Shown here piece by piece: positions 61,011-64,000 of a DNA stretch of 64,000 bases (its first letter is position 1; every line of letters starts with the position of its first letter). The translations under genes were made by a program, and so were the position numbers. The notes below the pieces were generated by a model. That model was not told the origin of the DNA. It searched no databases and saw only the letters and a list, made by a program, of their open reading frames with translations. The DNA lies in contig JAKCOZ010000007.1 of assembly GCA_022605955.1 (NCBI GenBank), forward strand, positions 34,140,991 through 34,204,990, read 5' to 3'. The stretch comes from Rallus limicola (taxonomy: Eukaryota; Chordata; Aves; Gruiformes; Rallidae).

Positions 61011-63250
61011 GAGAGTTTGTGGGTGGGACAGTTGCTCTCAAAGAACGGTGGCATTCAGCCAGTAAGTCTCTCTGGAGAAGAGCATCACTGCCATCTTCAG
61101 GAAAGACCGTTTCTCTTCCCTGCCATGCAGCAGCTTCCCTGGGAGCGGGTTTACTTTTGGTTTATGTTATAAAAAAAGTGTTTTCTGCAACTCCAGCCAA
61201 AGTTACATTTTTAATTATTCCTGACACACTGCGGAGGATAGATTGGTCCAGAACCTCCCAGCTCCTGAATTCTGACTCCTCAAATACAAGGAACATTTCA
61301 TAAGTAGAGTTTCACATGAACTTCAGCTTAAGATGGGAAAAGACCAGTCAGTCAGTCTGGCCCATTAGTGCAGCGACATTTCCTAACCGACACCTCTCGC
61401 CCTTTATTCTGTCCAGCTTCGACGTCTCCAAGGAGCCATCCTCTTCCACTTCTCTTGCGAGATGTTTGTGTTAGCGTAACAGATGTGTTAGGAAACTCCT
61501 CGTGACATCAGCCAACTCTCCTTCCCACAGCATTAAATCATCATTCTTTTGGCCAGAACAAAGTCAATCAGCTGACAAACACCCCTCCACCGCAGGTCTC
61601 AAAGTGGCACTTCACTCTCAGGCACTACCAGGCATTTCAGAGATGTGCAGTGCTAAACACAGAGCCCATCACCTTAACAGCCCCAGGAAGGGTGCTGAAG
61701 GTGACAAAGGCAGCTACCGAAGAGCCAGGCCAAGGCACAGTTAAGAATTCCACATTACTTAAGCTCTAATCTTTCAGCAAACGCGCTCCCAACACGGCTT
61801 TTAGTTACACCAACGCTGACCAGGGGTCACATAGATGGTTATGGGGATGTCCAGCTTTATACTGCAACATCTCCCTCCACCCTGCAATCGGACATGTGTC
61901 TTGTGACCCTTCATGTGATGGGAGCGTTTCCAGCCACACGGGATGAGCTGGATCCACGTACTCCTTTCCCAAGCCTGGACACTGGTCAGGCATTTGGCCG
62001 ATGTTCAAGCATCACTTTGACACAATGGGCACGCGTGAAACCAGGCCATGTGGGGCAACAGGGAGCCAGGGTGAAACAAGCAGCTTGGTTTCTTACTTGC
62101 ATGTATCTAAGGAAAAGATGGGCCACAGATCAGGCCAGATACATGCTCCTGGCAGGCCAGCTCTGACTTAGGGATGTCTTCGGCCACCTCTTTTCTGCCT
62201 TGATCAGTTCATGGTATATGCTGTTAGCAGCAAGAAATGAAGCTATAAAGGACATAGAGGTGTCATGTGTAGCAGGTGTCTCCATGCTTCTGCAAGCAGG
62301 GCCCTGGATGGCAAGGAGGGTGAGAATGTGCAGGGAACATACACCTTCCCAGATATAGGATGAAAGCTTTCCAAAAGAAAAACAAAGGGTCTTGCGTGGA
62401 GTGGCAAGGCCATGAGTGAGCAGGGCAGCCAAAGAAATGCCGCAAGAAAGCATGGCCTCAGGAGCTCTAAGGCCATTCACACACCATTCGTAACCTCAGG
62501 AAGCACATTCGTAACACACCAAGTCCACGCCACTTGTTACCTGACTACCAAGCTCTCAAGCATTTGCTGGTGAAATAGTTACAGCACTTGGAAAGCTTGT
62601 CCAAGTTTTGCAACTTATAGCATCCCCACAGTAGGTAGGTGACTTCACACAGCTCCAGACACCCACGTCACACCCCTGCAGCTGCGACAGAGGCACCAGA
62701 ACATGGCTCAGATTCAAGAGGCGGGGTGAGATTATACCAGGCTGCATTTGCTCACCAGTTACAGCCCTTCTGGTGCTGTAGCTTCCACAGGAACACTAAG
62801 CCTGTCTGAGCACCCTTGCACCATCCCAGTAGTAACAGAGAAGGATGAGACCAATCCGAAAGGAACATCAGTGCTGAAGTGGGGGGAGCGAAAAAACTGT
62901 CCCAGATTCAGGTCACTGAGCTGGATGTGGTCATCCAGTTTTTAAATATCCCATGCAATAGCTCTTCATTACAGAATTCCTGAGCAAATTGACAGCATGA
63001 ACTTTATACCAGGATTGCTCTAGCCCTTGCTTCACTCCCCCGATGGAGAGCTGCTGCTATTGATCAGCCAGCAGACATCAAACTGGACAGGGGAAAAGAA
63101 GTGAAAGATCTTGGCTCAAGCCAGTGAAAATCACAAGGAAGGATAAGCAAACACAGCCTGGCAATTCTGAGCTAGTTCTCCGACTTCATAAAAGAAACTG
63201 CTTCACTACAAGGTGTTGCTCAACATGCAGAGGAACAAGTGACCCCATCT
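61011..63250. other. unique sequence, no gene seen
   Basis: A faint resemblance to an old minus-strand CR1 end near 61330-61380 (GGGAAAAGACCAGTCAGTC) was not strong enough to call. No other features. Confidence 0.45.
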
Positions 63251-63333
63251 TAGAATCACAGAACTGTAGGGGTTGGATGGGACCTCAAGAGATCAAGTTC
63301 AACCTCCCTGCTGAAGCAGTTCCTTAAGACAGT
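63251..63333 (-). mobile_element. CR1 LINE 3'-end fragment
   Basis: TAGAATCACAGAACTGTAGG, GGTTGGATGGGACCTCAAGA, GATCAAGTTCAACCTCCCTG and CTGAAGCAGTTCCTTAAG match the reverse complement of a CR1 3' UTR of the AGGTTCC-type subfamily, as in the 46.2-kb copy. Similarity is lost beyond about 63333. Confidence 0.88.
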
Positions 63334-64000
63334 GACCCCATCACCACAGCCAGGATGAGCATCCTCAAGGCTGCCTCCTGCCTCAAGCAGGACTTCAGTA
63401 CATGGCCACAGCACCCAGTAAACATCCCAGTGAGCTTCCACAGACACACTTTCCAAATGCCACAACAAACTACACACAGTGACAGCGTCCCCTACTCCTT
63501 GTTAATTATTTACACTTATTTCACAGGTGTAACAGGTACAGAAAGACAACACTAAGTTCAGAAGACCCAAAGAAAAGGAGGATGGAGCAACCTTTTAGTG
63601 AAGCAACAGCCTGAATAGTCACCAGTTCCCTGTCGCAGGAGACACACTGGCATGGGCCTTGTGAGCCAAGAGAGAGCAGCCAGAGGACGGTGCATCCAGA
63701 GTGAGATGTTTGTCTGGGAAGGCTTCAAGTTCTCCTGGAAGAAGTTATTTCAGGACCTTCCTCTTGAGATCTGTTCCAGCCAACTACTAGGAAGGAGGCA
63801 GCACTCCTGGCAAAGGGAAATCCTGACATGGTTTATAAGCAGAAGATCCAAAACAGGAAAAACATTTGCATACTTTATGTACTTTTTACATGGAATTTTA
63901 AGAACCAGATCAATGTCATGTAAGCAGGCTGGTACTACAGAATCACAGAACAAAAACCCACAGGGCATGTCGGGTGGCATGTGGTCAGGAGCGAAGCCAC
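63334..64000. other. unique sequence to window end
   Basis: No gene seen. A CR1-terminus-like ACAGAATCACAGAA at about 63937-63950 is not followed by CR1 sequence. Confidence 0.45.

Noticed and set aside
61330..61480. Possible very old CR1 end on minus
   Set aside because: Only one short stretch resembles CR1 and the order of further blocks could not be followed.
63937..63950. ACAGAATCACAGAA, like a minus-strand CR1 terminus
   Set aside because: The following bases do not continue as CR1. Fourteen bases alone are not enough.
1..64000. A bacterial or phage-type defence or biosynthetic system
   Set aside because: The avian CR1 and LTR content, lack of dense open frames and lack of operon structure show vertebrate non-coding DNA, so no such system is present.

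Overview
This is 64 kb of bird nuclear DNA that looks like an intergenic or intronic stretch. I recognise no complete protein-coding gene, tRNA or rRNA. The avian call rests on interspersed repeats. About fifteen fragments of the CR1 LINE carry its typical 3' end, short repeats of ATTCTRTGATTCTRTG just after a TTCCAACC block. At 535-1167 there is a solo endogenous-retrovirus LTR of a family I know from neoavian genomes, flanked by a perfect 5-bp target duplication. The CR1 types and this LTR suggest a neoavian bird, but the species cannot be named.

Layout. 1-9.6 kb: the solo LTR, then unique AT-rich sequence with two short perfect hairpins near 4.6-4.8 kb. 9.6-14.6 kb: G-quadruplex-prone tracts, a CTCF-like site and a worn MIR-like SINE. 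17.0-17.7 kb: a very old CR1/L3-like relic. 20.5-29.2 kb: several CR1 fragments, two of them head to head at 20.5 and 21.2 kb. 31.5 kb: a perfect 21-bp inverted repeat with a 5-nt loop, the sharpest unexplained structure here. 32.9-46.4 kb: small CR1 tails and microsatellites between blocks that look like conserved regulatory elements (36.6, 39.3-39.7 and 45.1-45.7 kb). 49-53.2 kb: another regulatory-looking block and the two largest recent CR1 copies, one ending in two consecutive 3' tails. 55-61 kb: a somewhat more GC-rich part with two weak exon-like signals on opposite strands near 56.4-56.8 kb and a homeodomain-motif-rich block at 60.7-61.0 kb. 63.25 kb: a last CR1 tail.

There is no operon or gene system to explain. 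The most plausible functional content is cis-regulatory: several unique blocks with dense TAATTA-type, E-box, C/EBP-like and CpG-containing motifs, as expected in a gene desert or large intron near a developmental gene. That is inference from sequence texture and needs alignment to other vertebrates. The open reading frames present, up to about 160 codons, have no recognisable domains and fit chance, apart from the CR1 remnants.
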